Source: Ruminococcus sp. (GTDB lineage: Bacteria; Bacillota; Clostridia; Oscillospirales; Ruminococcaceae). Taken from it: 64,000 nucleotides of DNA. Under the pieces are notes generated by a model that was given only the letters and a program-made list of their open reading frames with translations, had not been told where the DNA came from and did no database searches. How positions within the stretch are numbered: the first letter of the stretch is position 1; each line of letters opens with the position of its first letter. Location of the stretch: contig JAETQO010000012.1 in NCBI GenBank assembly GCA_021770655.1, positions 1-64,000 on the forward strand, given 5' to 3'. Position numbers and translations under genes: made by a program. Shown one piece after another: positions 53,584 through 61,676 of the stretch.

Positions 53584-53652
53584 TTTACAATTATGATTAT
53601 ATCACAATACCTTGATTTTGTCTCGTAAATTTTAAATTTTCAAAGACAAAAT

Positions 53653-53697
53653 TAAGCCTTGAAAATTATGCATAATGCACAATAATCAAGGCTTTAT
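53653..53697 (-). terminator. terminator of the GH2/FkbM operon
   Basis: TAAGCCTTGA (53653-53662) and TCAAGGCTT (53686-53694) arms; minus strand continues AATTTTG. Confidence 0.7.
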
Positions 53698-53743
53698 TCT
53701 TCATAATGTCAATGCTGTAACGAATTTATCGGACATACGGGTA

Positions 53744-56212
53744 TCAATTATACATAATTTCCAACTGCTCTGAAAGTGTTTCTGCGGTCATGCCCTCGGG
53801 AAGATCGGCTTTTTTCACACATACGGTTACAGGCTCTTTTCCGTGTATGTCGAACCAGTTGTCCGAGAATACGCAGTCCGCTTCCGTAAGGCTCAGACAC
53901 ACGCTCTTTGCGTAATTCTCGGCACAGAGGGTTATGACAAAGTCGGAATCGCTTTCGGATATTCCGTAGGCTATCTTCGGTTCTAAGAAATTAAACTCCT
54001 TGGGACGAACAAACAGCGTCGTACCATAGCTTAAAGTTATGCCGTTTTCGCTTATGGAATATTCCAGGTATTTTTCACGGAAATCCGCTCTGCTTTCAAA
54101 CTGTCCGCCCAGATCTATCTCAAAAACGTTTTCCGCAGAAAGTGCACCGACCTTAACGCTTTTTTCGCCGCTGAGGACTATTTCCGCTTTGTTGTTCCTG
54201 AGCGTCCATTTTACTATGCCCTCAAAAGGCTTTCTCCGCTCGTTGGAAATGTTGAGAACGGGCTTTGCGGGGTCGCTGTCATTGCAGGAAACAAGACAGG
54301 GTGCGTAGAATTTTTTAGCATAATAGTGAAGTCCTTTCCACCTGCCGAAATAGTCTATGCTCGACCATGAGATTACAGGATTTGAGTCGTTGACCTGCCA
54401 GTAAGCCGAGCCCATACAGCGGCCTCTGGCACGGCGCATATGCTCGACGTTGGAACGTATACAGTCTGCCTGAACAAGCTGTGAGGAATAAATAAGCCGC
54501 TTAAAATCATAAGGATAGCGAACCATTTGTGCAAGGTAATACATAACCTTTTCGTTGCCCTGAGTGCATTTCTGATGAGCCTCCATTACAGGTCCGCAAA
54601 GATCGAAATCGCCCTTTGATTCGTCGGCAAAGGCACGGCAGGTCTTTATATCCGGCAGGCTTTCAAAACCGTATTCGGAGCAGAAACGGTAATAGAACTC
54701 CCTGAACGCCTCGATAGGCTTGAAATTGTGCCAAACGTCCCAGTAGTGCATATCTCCCGCATGGTTTGAAGAAGCGTCTTTAAATCCGCCGCCCGAGGAC
54801 GGTGATGAGGGCCAATAGAAGGTATTGGAATCAGGGTCGTATTTTTTCAGCAGACGTGGGATAATATCCTCAAAAAGAACAAGATAATCTCTCTTTGCTT
54901 CCTCGTCCTCGGGAAGTCCCCAGTATTCCCAGGCTGATTCTATTTCATTGTTGCCGCACCAAAGCCCCAGAGAAGGGTGATTTCTCAGGCGGATAATATT
55001 GTCCCTTACCTCAGCCTCCACGGTTTTCCTGAATTCGTCGGTGAGAAGATAGGCGGAGCAGGCAAACATAAAGTCCTGCCACACGATAATTCCGTTTTCA
55101 TCGCACCAGTCGTAGAAATACTCATCGGGATAATATCCGCCTCCCCATACTCTTATGAAATTGTAATTGGCGGCTTTGCAGTCGTCAAGGAGCTTTCTCG
55201 TTTTTTCTTCATTACAACGTGTAACGATCTGATCTTCCGGGATATAATTTGCACCCATAGCAAATATCTTCACACCGTTGTTTATGAAACAGAATTCCTC
55301 GCCCCATTCGTCCTTGTCCTGAGAAACGGAAAGGGTACGCAGTCCTATGCGGCGATAGTTTATATCCGCAGTTTTATCGCCGTCAAGAAGAGTGACCTCG
55401 CAGGTATACAGCGGCTGTTCGCCGTAACCGTTCACCCACCAGAGACGAGGCTCTTCTATGATAAGCCGTGTTTCAAAATTATCGCAGTTATCCGTAAAGC
55501 TTATCTCCGAAGATGCAACGATCTTGCCGTCGGGATCGTGAACATCGACCAACGCTTTTTTACAGCCGTGATTTTCAATATGCGCAAGAGCCTTGAGGAT
55601 TACTTTCTTTTCCTTATGTGTCTGGCTGTAATAAACGTCAAGGATTCTTCCTTTTTCTGGAACGACAAGGGAAACGTCACGCCAAATTCCCATATCCGGC
55701 AGTTTCGGACCCCAGTCCCAGCCGAACATACAATGCGCCTTTCTTATATGGGTATAACCCGTCATTGTGGAATCTACACCCCAAAGATGACGCTTTTCGT
55801 CCATTTCTTTTATATAGCGGTTCGGAGATTTTATTCTTACCGCAAGAATATTTTCCCCCTTATTCAAAACACCGAAAGCCGGAAATTCCCATATTCTGTG
55901 CATATTGTTTGCACTGCCGATAAGTATGCCGTTAAGATAAACGTCTGCTATAGTGTCGATACCCTCAAAACGCAGAACGGTATATTTACAGTCTGCCGCC
56001 GCTTTTACTGCTGTAAAAACCGTTTCAAAATCATAATCATCGTCGCATATCTGTGTTGAGATATACTCGTTTTCTCTGTAAAATGGGTCGGGTATCTTTT
56101 TATATTCCAATAGGGTCTTATATACCGAGCAGGGCACTTTGCAGTCATAGCTTTCAGTTTCTCCCGCTTTTTTCATTTTCCAGTTTTCATTCAGCTTAAA
56201 AATCATAGCCAT
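53744..56212 (-). CDS. GH2 beta-mannosidase
   Basis: Releases beta-linked mannose from oligosaccharides, 822 aa, cytosolic. N-terminal jelly roll, Ig-like domain near 190-290, then the catalytic barrel. Acid/base E423 in CGNNEIES and nucleophile E513 in CSEYGFES; FIRVWGGGYYPDEYFYD is typical of GH2 beta-mannosidases. The start overlaps the end of the FkbM gene by 17 bp. N-glycan or mannan degradation in the gut is a plausible role. Confidence 0.92.
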   Translation of the reverse strand: MAMIFKLNENWKMKKAGETESYDCKVPCSVYKTLLEYKKIPDPFYRENEYISTQICDDDYDFETVFTAVKAAADCKYTVLRFEGIDTIADVYLNGILIGSANNMHRIWEFPAFGVLNKGENILAVRIKSPNRYIKEMDEKRHLWGVDSTMTGYTHIRKAHCMFGWDWGPKLPDMGIWRDVSLVVPEKGRILDVYYSQTHKEKKVILKALAHIENHGCKKALVDVHDPDGKIVASSEISFTDNCDNFETRLIIEEPRLWWVNGYGEQPLYTCEVTLLDGDKTADINYRRIGLRTLSVSQDKDEWGEEFCFINNGVKIFAMGANYIPEDQIVTRCNEEKTRKLLDDCKAANYNFIRVWGGGYYPDEYFYDWCDENGIIVWQDFMFACSAYLLTDEFRKTVEAEVRDNIIRLRNHPSLGLWCGNNEIESAWEYWGLPEDEEAKRDYLVLFEDIIPRLLKKYDPDSNTFYWPSSPSSGGGFKDASSNHAGDMHYWDVWHNFKPIEAFREFYYRFCSEYGFESLPDIKTCRAFADESKGDFDLCGPVMEAHQKCTQGNEKVMYYLAQMVRYPYDFKRLIYSSQLVQADCIRSNVEHMRRARGRCMGSAYWQVNDSNPVISWSSIDYFGRWKGLHYYAKKFYAPCLVSCNDSDPAKPVLNISNERRKPFEGIVKWTLRNNKAEIVLSGEKSVKVGALSAENVFEIDLGGQFESRADFREKYLEYSISENGITLSYGTTLFVRPKEFNFLEPKIAYGISESDSDFVITLCAENYAKSVCLSLTEADCVFSDNWFDIHGKEPVTVCVKKADLPEGMTAETLSEQLEIMYN

Positions 56213-57287
56213 TTAAACAGTCCTTTCTGATACAGAACAGATTCGTTTCCCATGCGGGATAGTATCTCTCCTGTCTGATATAATAAGCGTAACCGCCGTT
56301 TATTTCATTTACAAGCAGAGGTATTTCGATATAATCGTAGGGGCGGTGATACAAAGCTGTACAAATTTTCGGACTATATTCCTTAATTGTGAACTTACTG
56401 CCCTCCAATGCCTCACGATCTGCACCCTCAACGTCATATTTGATATAAGTAACCGGTTCACCCTGCAAAATTTCGTCAAGGCTTACCGCCATAACCTCTC
56501 TGCCTGCCGCGTCTACTCTGCCCTGTCTTCCTGCTCCGTTTGAAAAGTTAAGCGTTGTACTTCTGCTCCACACGGCGGCGTTATAAAGGCTGATATTGTC
56601 GAAGGCGAGAGTATTTCTTACGCACTTCTGAAAATTCCTTCTGTCCGGTTCAAAAGCATATATCTTTTTATAGCCGTTCTTTGCACGGCGTACAAAATCC
56701 GTCACGGTATCCCCTGTGTAAGCGCCCAGATCGCAGTAAACCTCGTTTTCATCTATGGGAAGAATTTCACCGATCTTATCCTTTTCCGTAAAAACTTTTC
56801 TGAGAAAGTCAAGTTTTCCTGTTATTTTATAGGCAGTGAGATTTTCAAAGGTCCTTTGGGAGGTTTCGTCGGAAAGCATACCGTAAACTTTTTCCGCTTC
56901 TGAAAAACGCTGTAAAAAGCCCTCTTTTGTGAAAGGTTCAGAACCTATTACGCTCATTTCGGGAACTATAAGCTCGTGATTTTTTTCAAGGCTGTCGATC
57001 TTAGTCATGACCTCCGACAGACTTGTGCCGAATCCGAGAACGGCAACGAAATCCCCCGCAGTTTCCTCCGCCTGTTTAAGACTCAGAACCTTATATCCGC
57101 GAAACTGTTGACCTCGGACGAATTCATCGCTGGCGAAAATGCCTGTGCAGGTGATTTTTCTGCGGTCAAATTCGTCAAGGAGTTTTTCCGCTCCGTCGCC
57201 CATTCCGTAAATGTATATAGGCTTTTTACAGTTTTCCAGCCTCTTCCATGCAGAAATCAGCGAAATAAAAAACTCTTTTGAAAACAT
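56196..57287 (-). CDS. FkbM-family methyltransferase
   Basis: 363 aa. The N-terminal 120 residues hold a Rossmann-like part (KPIYIYGMGDGAEKLLDEF). The methyltransferase domain starts near 175 with EVYCDLGAYTGDTVTDF, followed by YAFEPDRRNF and YIKYDVEGADREALEG, the FkbM signature. Such enzymes O-methylate sugars or related groups. Direct overlap with a beta-mannosidase suggests a methylated-glycan or glycan-modification role, but the substrate is unknown. The ribosome site is weak; an upstream hairpin (57294-57312) lies over the region. Confidence 0.85.
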   Translation of the reverse strand: MFSKEFFISLISAWKRLENCKKPIYIYGMGDGAEKLLDEFDRRKITCTGIFASDEFVRGQQFRGYKVLSLKQAEETAGDFVAVLGFGTSLSEVMTKIDSLEKNHELIVPEMSVIGSEPFTKEGFLQRFSEAEKVYGMLSDETSQRTFENLTAYKITGKLDFLRKVFTEKDKIGEILPIDENEVYCDLGAYTGDTVTDFVRRAKNGYKKIYAFEPDRRNFQKCVRNTLAFDNISLYNAAVWSRSTTLNFSNGAGRQGRVDAAGREVMAVSLDEILQGEPVTYIKYDVEGADREALEGSKFTIKEYSPKICTALYHRPYDYIEIPLLVNEINGGYAYYIRQERYYPAWETNLFCIRKDCLNGYDF

Positions 57288-57293
57288 AATCCA

Positions 57294-57312
57294 TTATGCT
57301 CCGACGGAGAGC
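57294..57312 (-). promoter_or_regulatory. hairpin next to the FkbM start, with micro-ORF
   Basis: Minus strand ATGCTCTCCGTCGGAGCAT, arms ATGCTC/GAGCAT. Just upstream is AAAGGAGGT. The first ATG opens MLSVGA-stop, ending two codons before the FkbM start. The GGAG used by fkbM is inside the hairpin. Confidence 0.4.
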
Positions 57313-57434
57313 ATACCTCCTTTCGGCAGATAAACGCCTTTTTTGAAAAAAGAGCCTCTGCCCCGAATCGTTGCAGAAGCCCATCTGATAATTTTCAATT
57401 TGCATAGCACACAGATTCTGTTCGCAGAGCCGAA

Positions 57435-57854
57435 TTATAAAATATCGTCCCCGCCGTCAAAATCAAAATCGTCGTGAGATCCTCCGAAGCCGTCTGCACC
57501 GACCATATCTCTGCCCCTAACGCGGTATCTGTCACGGTTGATGTTAATATGCTTATCAAGCAAAGCAAGAACGTCTCTCGGCGCTTTTATGCTCTTGACC
57601 TCCTTTATGGGAGTATCGATGTCTTTGACGTGCATAATGATAGTGCCGCATTTGAATAATCTTTGTCCGATCGGAAGCACAAGCTTTTTATCCGTTACTC
57701 TGTAAAGGTCAAGCTCGTCTTCTTCGACACTGAGAAAGCCCTTACGGGTTATAAACTTATCCTCGGTAAGAAAATATCTTGTAAAAGATATGGGTAATCC
57801 GAAAATCGTTCTTTTCTTATCTGTCCAGATATATTTTATAACGTCTTTTTTCAT
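57435..57854 (-). CDS. hypothetical bacterial PH-domain-like protein
   Basis: 139 aa from ATG 57854 (GGGAGGTTAT upstream, spacing about 10). Residues 1-105 read like a single bPH/DUF304 domain: RTIFGLPISFTRYFLTEDKF...ITRKGFLSVEEDELDLYRVTDK, cited by its RYFLTEDKF and EEDELDLYRV parts. The tail 106-139 is Asp/Gly/Phe-rich and probably disordered. No membrane segment. Promoter at 57892-57920. Confidence 0.7.
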   Translation of the reverse strand: MKKDVIKYIWTDKKRTIFGLPISFTRYFLTEDKFITRKGFLSVEEDELDLYRVTDKKLVLPIGQRLFKCGTIIMHVKDIDTPIKEVKSIKAPRDVLALLDKHININRDRYRVRGRDMVGADGFGGSHDDFDFDGGDDIL

Positions 57855-57891
57855 TTTGCAATAACCTCCCGCATTAATTTTTCTTCTTAAA

Positions 57892-57920
57892 ATTGTATCA
57901 TAATCTATAGCATTTGTCAA
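57892..57920 (-). promoter_or_regulatory. sigma-A promoter of the PH-like gene
   Basis: Minus strand TTGACA (57920-57915), 17 bp, TACAAT (57897-57892). The 57921-58298 gap beyond shows no supported gene. Confidence 0.75.
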
Positions 57921-58298
57921 GAATCCCAACGCTTTGTCTGTACTTTTATATGCAAAAATATGAAACTGAAAAATGTCTATTAATCCTCTCGGATTTATGT
58001 AATTACAATATGTTTTTGAAAAGGCGTACCACTATATTAAATTTACCGAAAAAACATCTTAACCGTTTCGTCTGAAGCCGCTTCGGTTTTCGGGTATATT
58101 AGTGCTATAACATCATGAAATCGCCACTAAATCAGTATAATATTTTATTATTTGCATAGCACATATACAATAAAACATTATTCCTCATAGTCTGAGATAT
58201 TCCTACTTATAGTTTCGATATGTATGAACAAATCATCAACGTCATATTGTTAAATGTTTAAAGAATGACCTCAGAATGTAAAAATATGAATGTAAGTC

Positions 58299-58327
58299 TT
58301 GAAAAGAAAATCAAGAACTGCTATACT
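58299..58327 (+). promoter_or_regulatory. promoter of the Spo0A-like gene
   Basis: TTGAAA (58299-58304), 17 bp, TATACT (58322-58327). Confidence 0.7.
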
Positions 58328-58386
58328 CGGAACATGAAGATAAATAAAAACAAGTAAATTTTTTGGAGAATCTAGGAGGATGTAAA

Positions 58387-59172
58387 ATGGACAATCATCA
58401 AAAGCAGAAGGTATTGATCGGAGGACTAAGCAGTGAAGCCACTCAGATAGCGGAGTATTTAAAGCTTTGGGGCTTTGAGACCAAGCAGGTAGAGCATAAT
58501 CCGCTTACGATACAATTCGAGGTGCTTCAATTCAAGCCCAGAGCAATGATAATATCTGCAAAGACCCGTTATCCGAGCCAGCTTTGTGAAAATCTTAAGA
58601 AGGTAGAGAAGGATCTGTACATAATTATAGTTTCAGGTGTAAACGAACTGTTCGTACCTACAGATGTTCTCAATTTTGTTGATAAGGTCGTGACATCTCC
58701 GTTCAATTTAGAAGATATCAAAAATGAGCTTACTTCACTGTCCGACACTGCGGCGGCATTACAGACAGACGATGAAGAAGGATTTTCATGTCCCTATGAA
58801 CCGCTCGCTGTTCATTTTGAGATAACAAATCAGCTTAAAACCCTATGCCTTACGCCGAACTACAGCGGCTACGAATACATAAGAGAGGCTGTAAAGATCG
58901 CTCTGAGCGGTGGAAGACTCAGCAAAGGAATGTCTAAGATAATTTATCCCGCAATTGCCAAACGGCACAGAGTTTCCTCTGCCAGCGTCGAGAGAAGCAT
59001 GAGAACCGCTATTCAGCGCGCATGGCCCAAGGTCAAGTCCGAAGACAAATCTGAGCTTTTCGGTCATTTTGCTTTGGAACAGGACTGGGCTCCAACCAAC
59101 AGCGAACTGATATTTATAATTGCGGACAAGATAAACTGCAGGCTTTCAGGCAAAGCGCTGAAAAAAGCCTAA
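58387..59172 (+). CDS. Spo0A-like regulator with degenerate receiver
   Basis: 261 aa from ATG 58387 (AGGAGG, spacing 7). Residues 7-117 keep the alternating strand-helix pattern of a receiver, but the acidic pair is GG (12-13), the phospho-Asp is missing around 55-59 (IISAK), and the Lys of KPF is Ser (TSPF, 103-106). Residues 145-260 are a Spo0A C-terminal DNA-binding domain: TNQLKTLCLTP, YEYIREAVKIAL and the recognition region SSASVERSMRTAIQRAW. It likely binds 0A boxes without phosphorylation. It may compete with or modulate the true Spo0A, which is not in this window. Confidence 0.85.
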   Translation: MDNHQKQKVLIGGLSSEATQIAEYLKLWGFETKQVEHNPLTIQFEVLQFKPRAMIISAKTRYPSQLCENLKKVEKDLYIIIVSGVNELFVPTDVLNFVDKVVTSPFNLEDIKNELTSLSDTAAALQTDDEEGFSCPYEPLAVHFEITNQLKTLCLTPNYSGYEYIREAVKIALSGGRLSKGMSKIIYPAIAKRHRVSSASVERSMRTAIQRAWPKVKSEDKSELFGHFALEQDWAPTNSELIFIIADKINCRLSGKALKKA

Positions 59173-59208
59173 TCTTAATATATAATAATAGTATAAAACC
59201 AAAGATAA

Positions 59209-59236
59209 AGCCGCCTCGGAAAATACCGGGACGGCT
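59209..59236 (+). terminator. hairpin after Spo0A-like gene
   Basis: AGCCGCCTCGG and CCGGGACGGCT arms. No clear T-run, so only a probable terminator. Confidence 0.45.
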
Positions 59237-59376
59237 CAATCTATATCAGCGGGAAAACGCATCGCCACAAGGCATAAAGCTTCTCTGCGGACATAGAACA
59301 GCTACATCACTTTACGTCATACCATGCCGCCGTTCCCCCGTTGTTACATTCTATGCCGCCTGATTTTTTTTGACAC

Positions 59377-59656
59377 AAAAAAGCGTACCGGAATGATCCG
59401 ATACGCCAATTCTTTAAGTAATGGCCGCCTTGCCGTCGCACAGTCGATAAACCCGCTGTTAAAAGCAGGGTGGGTAAAACAGCCTGAAAGCTTCACGCTC
59501 CCTTCGTCCGTATCCGAAAAAGCGGCTCGAAAGCGGCTTCGGGCGGGAGGTCTGCAATCCCTTTCCAGAGTCTGAATCCCTTTTTAGATGTGTTGGATTT
59601 ATAATAACCGTGCTTGTTCGCACAAGGCAGTACATTTGCTTTCATTACATAGTATA
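59377..59656 (-). ncRNA. ssrS: probable 6S RNA
   Basis: Minus-strand transcript of about 270 bases with its own consensus promoter (TTGATA 59679-59674, 17 bp, TATACT 59656-59651) and a terminator (GCGTATCGG/CCGGTACGC then TTTTTT at 59377-59400). It folds as one long rod of 202 bases closed by GCCTTG (59628-59623) and CAAGGC (59432-59427). A large internal bubble follows, then CTGGAAAG/CTTTCAG, CTCCC/GGGAG and CCGAA/TTCGG stems. The small CCCTGC...GCGGG hairpin on the 3' side of the bubble is a 6S hallmark. The call rests on architecture, not a covariance search. Confidence 0.6.
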
Positions 59657-59679
59657 TCACATACCGGCGCAAATATCAA
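59651..59679 (-). promoter_or_regulatory. sigma-A promoter of the 6S-like RNA
   Basis: TTGATA, 17 bp, TATACT on the minus strand. Confidence 0.75.
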
Positions 59680-59747
59680 TAGGTAATTTAAGCAAATTTA
59701 AGTACAAAATATTGTACATTATACATATTGACACGCGCCCTTTTGCT

Positions 59748-60095
59748 TTAGGAAAAATGTGTGCCGTGATCATGACCGCAACCGCAGTCACAATCGTCAT
59801 CGTCGTCAAACTCGAACATATCCTCAATACGCTCCATAAACATATTTCCTATTTTCTCATACTCCTCATCGTCTTCGATAGAAGCAAGAATTTCTTCGTT
59901 GTTCTCATCAAAGGTCGATTTCAGTATCACAACATCGCCGGAATCCTCCAGCGCCTCCTCTCCGTCCTCAAAATAAGGAGTAAGAGCATAATACTTCTCG
60001 TCCTCATATTCCATTGCGTCAAGAAGCTCAAAAGTCTGCTTATTACCGTCCTCATCCTCAAGCTCATAAAGATCCGGCAGAAACTCGTTATCCAT
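59748..60095 (-). CDS. DUF1292 acidic protein
   Basis: 115 aa, extremely acidic (Asp/Glu runs throughout), matching DUF1292: DEDGNKQTFELLDAMEYEDEKY at the start (core DGNKQTFELLDAMEYEDEKY). The C-terminus is DCDCGCGHDHG, a possible metal-binding tail. AGGAGGAATATT supports the start. Function unknown. Promoter at 60199-60227 faces away from the minigene array promoter. Confidence 0.85.
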   Translation of the reverse strand: MDNEFLPDLYELEDEDGNKQTFELLDAMEYEDEKYYALTPYFEDGEEALEDSGDVVILKSTFDENNEEILASIEDDEEYEKIGNMFMERIEDMFEFDDDDDCDCGCGHDHGTHFS

Positions 60096-60198
60096 AATAT
60101 TCCTCCTAATCGTTAAATCGTGCAGTATATCGATTCGTTTCGGAATGATATATTGGAAAAGTCAAAATAAAAAAGCTTCCAACCACCGCAACAGTTAT

Positions 60199-60227
60199 AT
60201 TATACTACAACGAAAATCCAAAGTCAA
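60199..60227 (-). promoter_or_regulatory. sigma-A promoter of the DUF1292 gene
   Basis: Minus strand TTGACT (60227-60222), 17 bp, TATAAT (60204-60199). Confidence 0.8.
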
Positions 60228-60285
60228 GCGCATTTTGTAAAAGTAATATTAAATATAATTTTCACAAAAAAGTTGAAAAAAACTA

Positions 60286-60314
60286 TTGACAAATCACAAA
60301 ATGTGTGGTATATT
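60286..60314 (+). promoter_or_regulatory. sigma-A promoter of the minigene array
   Basis: TTGACA (60286-60291), 17 bp, TATATT (60309-60314), a full-strength consensus. Confidence 0.85.
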
Positions 60315-60355
60315 ATAGTCAAGGAAAAAGAAAAGAGAACAAACCAATAAGGCTG

Positions 60356-60460
60356 ATGTTCTTATTAAACGGAAAACGACCCGGACGGTACAGTAACGAT
60401 TTTAAGAGAGCGGACGCCAAAGGATATGTTTCAAAAATTTTCCTTATATCACAGGTATAG
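60356..60460 (+). CDS. 34-residue basic peptide ORF at the head of the array
   Basis: Opens MFLLNGKRPGRYSNDFKRAD and ends LISQV. It contains many Lys/Arg. The ribosome site is only AAGG with a short gap, and the ATG sits in the right arm of an AGAACA/TGTTCT hairpin. May be real or chance. Confidence 0.35.
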   Translation: MFLLNGKRPGRYSNDFKRADAKGYVSKIFLISQV

Positions 60461-60557
60461 AGAAGGACAAAGCAAATACTTGCCACATGGTGCAAAAAGT
60501 TCGATCAAGGCAGGCATACTCTTCGGTACCTAATATGATAAAAAAGGAGCGAGTCCG

Positions 60558-60614
60558 ATGGACGTATCTGAAATCCAGACGAGTATCCAAAGGCTCGGCA
60601 GTTTCTTAAAGTAA
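60558..60614 (+). CDS. 18-residue peptide, array unit 1
   Basis: MDVSEIQTSIQRLGSFLK with AAAAAGGAGCGAGTCCG just upstream, the best-formed start motif of the array. Amphipathic helix pattern. Confidence 0.55.
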   Translation: MDVSEIQTSIQRLGSFLK

Positions 60615-60786
60615 GCAGGATCAGGACTCAGACGTAAGGGCTGGCAGATCTAAACTATATAAAGGTTACATAAAGAAGAAATTGCAGGGTCTAACGGAAA
60701 TAATCACTAACAGGTCACTGCAAGATGAGGATACTCGGACAATTACAATTGAATAATTCGTACAGTTTATTATAAGGAGCGGTTTT

Positions 60787-60822
60787 ATGATTCGTTTCAC
60801 AAGGCTTACGAATAAATTTTAG
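60787..60822 (+). CDS. 11-residue peptide, array unit 2
   Basis: MIRFTRLTNKF after ATAAGGAGCGGTTTT. Its start ATGATTCGTTTCACAA recurs out of frame in the unit near 61229. Confidence 0.5.
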   Translation: MIRFTRLTNKF

Positions 60823-60837
60823 ACAGGAGTGTTTCCA

Positions 60838-60873
60838 ATGCACAATTTCAGCTTTTCAGAGGTAAACAAATAA
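60838..60873 (+). CDS. 11-residue peptide, array unit 3
   Basis: MHNFSFSEVNK after GACAGGAGTGTTTCCA. Confidence 0.5.
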   Translation: MHNFSFSEVNK

Positions 60874-60952
60874 ACTGAAAGAGTGAGTCCGATGTAAAAA
60901 TCAGAAATCATTTCACGATGTAAATAAAATAAATTTCGAGGAGTGGTGCATT

Positions 60953-60985
60953 ATGAAAATGCACAAAAGGATTTTGAATATCTGA
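60953..60985 (+). CDS. 10-residue peptide MKMHKRILNI, array unit
   Basis: AGGAGTGGTGCATT precedes the ATG. The start sits in the loop of GTGCAT...ATGCAC. Nearly identical to the peptide at 61095. Confidence 0.6.
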   Translation: MKMHKRILNI

Positions 60986-61094
60986 ATGACAGGAGTGAGT
61001 CCACCAAGAAATTTACGAGCTATATGCTCTTTTGCCGATTAAATTTACCGAATTAAAATTTTCTGAATAAAAACAACTGAAGGAGTGGTGCGTT

Positions 61095-61127
61095 ATGAAA
61101 ATGCACTCAAGGCTTTTGAACATCTGA
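61095..61127 (+). CDS. 10-residue peptide MKMHSRLLNI, array unit
   Basis: AAGGAGTGGTGCGTT precedes the ATG. Hairpin GTGCGT/ATGCAC is kept by a G-U pair relative to the copy at 60953. Confidence 0.6.
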   Translation: MKMHSRLLNI

Positions 61128-61676
61128 AAGTTGGAGGTGAGTCCGCCGGTTACTTCAGTTAAGTCTGTGTTTCAGCAGACATAGGACTTTTTCAAATTTG
61201 AGCGAAAGGCGATAATTCCGATGGATAAATGATTCGTTTCACAAATTTATTTTATTTTTCAGAAAGGTGTTAAGTCCAATGGCACGTTAAGAAATTTTCT
61301 GGGGCATTACTTAATATTTTGAAAGGAAATAAATCCGATGGAAAGATAATTTTCTTGGCTGCGATTATTTTTACCGAAAGGAAATAGATCCAATGGAATA
61401 GCTTAATGTTTTGCGGACAGAATTTCGCACGAAAGGTGTGAGTCCAAAATACAGTTTAACTTTGGTTATACGAAATCTTTTGAAGGGTGTAATACCAATG
61501 GCAGAATAAAATTTCGGATTTTTCCGAATCGACGAACACAAATTTGTTACGAAAGGTGCAAGTCCAATGGCTTAATTATCAGAGGGTTTTCCTCATTAAC
61601 TTTTACGTTTTAATTTTGAAAATTGGAGTGAGTTCCGATGTACTGAACGGTACGCGAAATTTATCTGAAAATACAT

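Noticed and set aside
53466-53743. Riboswitch upstream of fucI
   Set aside because: Only LacI-type palindromes and a small GCCGGTG/CACCGGC inverted repeat were found; no known riboswitch core.
59324-59575. Plus-strand 83-residue ORF
   Set aside because: It lies antisense to the probable 6S RNA and has no ribosome site. Its composition looks non-coding.
60900-61200. Selenocysteine or stop read-through joining the repeated short frames
   Set aside because: The frame after TGA in both MKMH units shares VSPP, but this follows from nucleotide similarity of the next SD-like motif. There is no SECIS-like element, and other units end in TAA or TAG.
61430-61580. Cobalamin-riboswitch-like string GAAAGGTGCAAGTCC
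   Set aside because: The motif resembles part of the B12 riboswitch core, but the GCCACTG and other conserved blocks are missing, and the same motif repeats many times before ATG codons.
60540-61660. CRISPR-like spacing of repeats
   Set aside because: Units are 50-90 bases apart but the shared motif is short, degenerate and is plainly SD plus ATG. Intervals vary in length and no cas genes are nearby.
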